Below, piece after piece: positions 63,494 to 64,000 of a DNA stretch of 64,000 nt (position 1 is the first letter of the stretch; the number at the start of each line of letters is the position of its first letter). Below the pieces are notes generated by a model. It made no database searches. It saw nothing but the letters and a program-made list of their open reading frames with translations, and was not told where the DNA came from. Origin of the DNA: Ensifer sesbaniae. GTDB lineage: Bacteria > Pseudomonadota > Alphaproteobacteria > Rhizobiales > Rhizobiaceae. Where the stretch lies: the NCBI RefSeq assembly GCF_013283665.1, contig NZ_JABEKU010000001.1, positions 1,922,001 through 1,986,000 on the forward strand, read 5' to 3'. The translations under genes and the position numbers were made by a program.

Positions 63494-63622
63494 ATGGCCA
63501 CCCTGTTCATGATCGCGGCTGCGGTCATCAGTTTCGTTTTTTTGATCGATTTTGCCCGGACGATACGCGACCTCCAGCGCGATCGCCAGGGTTCGGAGCG
63601 GCTCGACGGATTCAACGTCTAG
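63494..63622 (+). CDS. 42-aa membrane microprotein
   Basis: ATG at 63494 directly behind a perfect GGAGG at 6-nt spacing; 42 codons to TAG. The N-terminal 19 residues form one membrane span (MIAAAVISFVFLIDFA), followed by a charged tail (RTIRDLQRDRQGSERLDG). Its layout mirrors the 40-aa neighbour, so the pair may be diverged duplicates or partners. Function unknown. Confidence 0.65.
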   Translation: MATLFMIAAAVISFVFLIDFARTIRDLQRDRQGSERLDGFNV

Positions 63623-63701
63623 CAGCCCACGGCTTCGCGAATGAAGCTTGGTAATAAGCGGTCGTCGTTCCTTCCCTTCCCCTGAGGCGACCGCCATTGC
63701 A

Positions 63702-63738
63702 AGCCGGACGGCATCCCCTGCCCGTCCGGCTTTTTCTT
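63702..63738 (+). terminator. Rho-independent terminator after the microprotein pair
   Basis: A perfect 10-bp stem AGCCGGACGG/CCGTCCGGCT with a 10-nt loop, followed by TTTTTCTT. It supports a real plus-strand transcript from this region. Confidence 0.9.
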
Positions 63739-63748
63739 GGCCAGGCGC

Positions 63749-64000
63749 TCACCGCGCCTTGGCTGGTTGGGCAGCCCTTGCCGAAATCCCGTTGATCATC
63801 CGGAAGAAGCGCCAATTCAACAATAACGCCGCCGCGGCAAGGCCAAGGACGAATCCGAACCAGACACCGATTCCGCCGAAGTTGAACGGGAAGGCGAAGG
63901 CCCAGGCGCAGACGAAACCGATCGGCCAATAGGATATCATCGCCAGCAGCATCGGCACCTTGGTATCCTTCAGGCCGCGCAGCATGCCGGCAGCGATTGC
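63749..64000 (-). CDS. MATE-family efflux transporter, C-terminal part
   Basis: The last 83 codons of a gene whose 5' part is outside the window. The sequence AGMLRGLKDTKVPMLL and the following two hydrophobic spans with GGIGVWFGFVLGLAAAALLL match the final helices of NorM/DinF-type MATE exporters, which expel cationic drugs or metabolites using sodium or protons. The end (ARAAQPAKAR) is a short basic tail. Confidence 0.85.
   Translation of the reverse strand, partial: AIAAGMLRGLKDTKVPMLLAMISYWPIGFVCAWAFAFPFNFGGIGVWFGFVLGLAAAALLLNWRFFRMINGISARAAQPAKAR

Overview
The window (about 62% G+C by eye) is chromosomal DNA of a Rhizobiaceae alphaproteobacterium, most likely Ensifer/Sinorhizobium. The basis is the gene content and order (glmU-glmS, recG, sdhE-mfd, glnB-glnA, lexA, rlpA-dac-tmk-holB-metG-tatD, coaD-ppi-ppi-queA-tgt), a GTTC-N7-GTTC LexA box, and two families of rhizobial-type intergenic palindromic repeats. 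I assigned it from recognised protein families, not from a database search.

Layout. 0-8 kb: a membrane protein cut by the left edge, glmU and glmS (UDP-GlcNAc supply) with an overlapping acetyltransferase, a DUF502 membrane protein and recG on the other strand. 8-15.5 kb: sdhE-mfd, a DsbA/FrnE-type oxidoreductase, a YejA-type solute-binding protein and an IalB-type periplasmic protein. 15.5-22.7 kb: hspQ, the glnB-glnA nitrogen operon with a sigma54 promoter, the NAD(P)HX repair enzyme, gpt, a molybdopterin-binding (CinA-like) protein and wrbA. 22.7-33.5 kb: small proteins, tRNA-Leu with a degenerate inverted copy beside it, a HAD hydrolase, a TrkH potassium transporter, threonine dehydratase, an HlyU-like protein, CpdB, a membrane GGDEF enzyme, and the divergent lrp-like/ald pair. 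33.5-39.2 kb: a sulfur/cysteine operon (cysK, alaX, sseA, GNAT), an SDR and a paired SMR exporter.

39.2-44.9 kb is the most accessory-looking part. It holds the remains of a cyclopropane-fatty-acid synthase gene and a photolyase gene, tRNA-Asn, a small membrane protein, an SNase-like protein, tRNA-Cys, and after the tRNA a 0.65-kb stretch without a gene followed by a serine hydrolase and an acyltransferase-3 gene. 44.9-54.8 kb is core again: lexA, tRNA-Ser, rlpA, a D,D-carboxypeptidase homologue lacking key motif residues, tmk-holB, a MazG-like protein, and metG-tatD-MBL. At 54.8-58.5 kb a large-type purC is separated from a TauE/SafE permease by an ISNCY-like insertion sequence, next to the stub of another element. 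58.8-64 kb ends with a DUF4864 protein, tgt-queA, two cyclophilins, coaD, two tandem 40-residue membrane microproteins and the tail of a MATE exporter.

I did not find an obvious new multi-gene system. The best leads are the two-gene remnant at 39.3-39.7 kb, the carboxypeptidase and tRNA-guanine transglycosylase with missing canonical residues, the pseudo-tRNA, and the microprotein pair.
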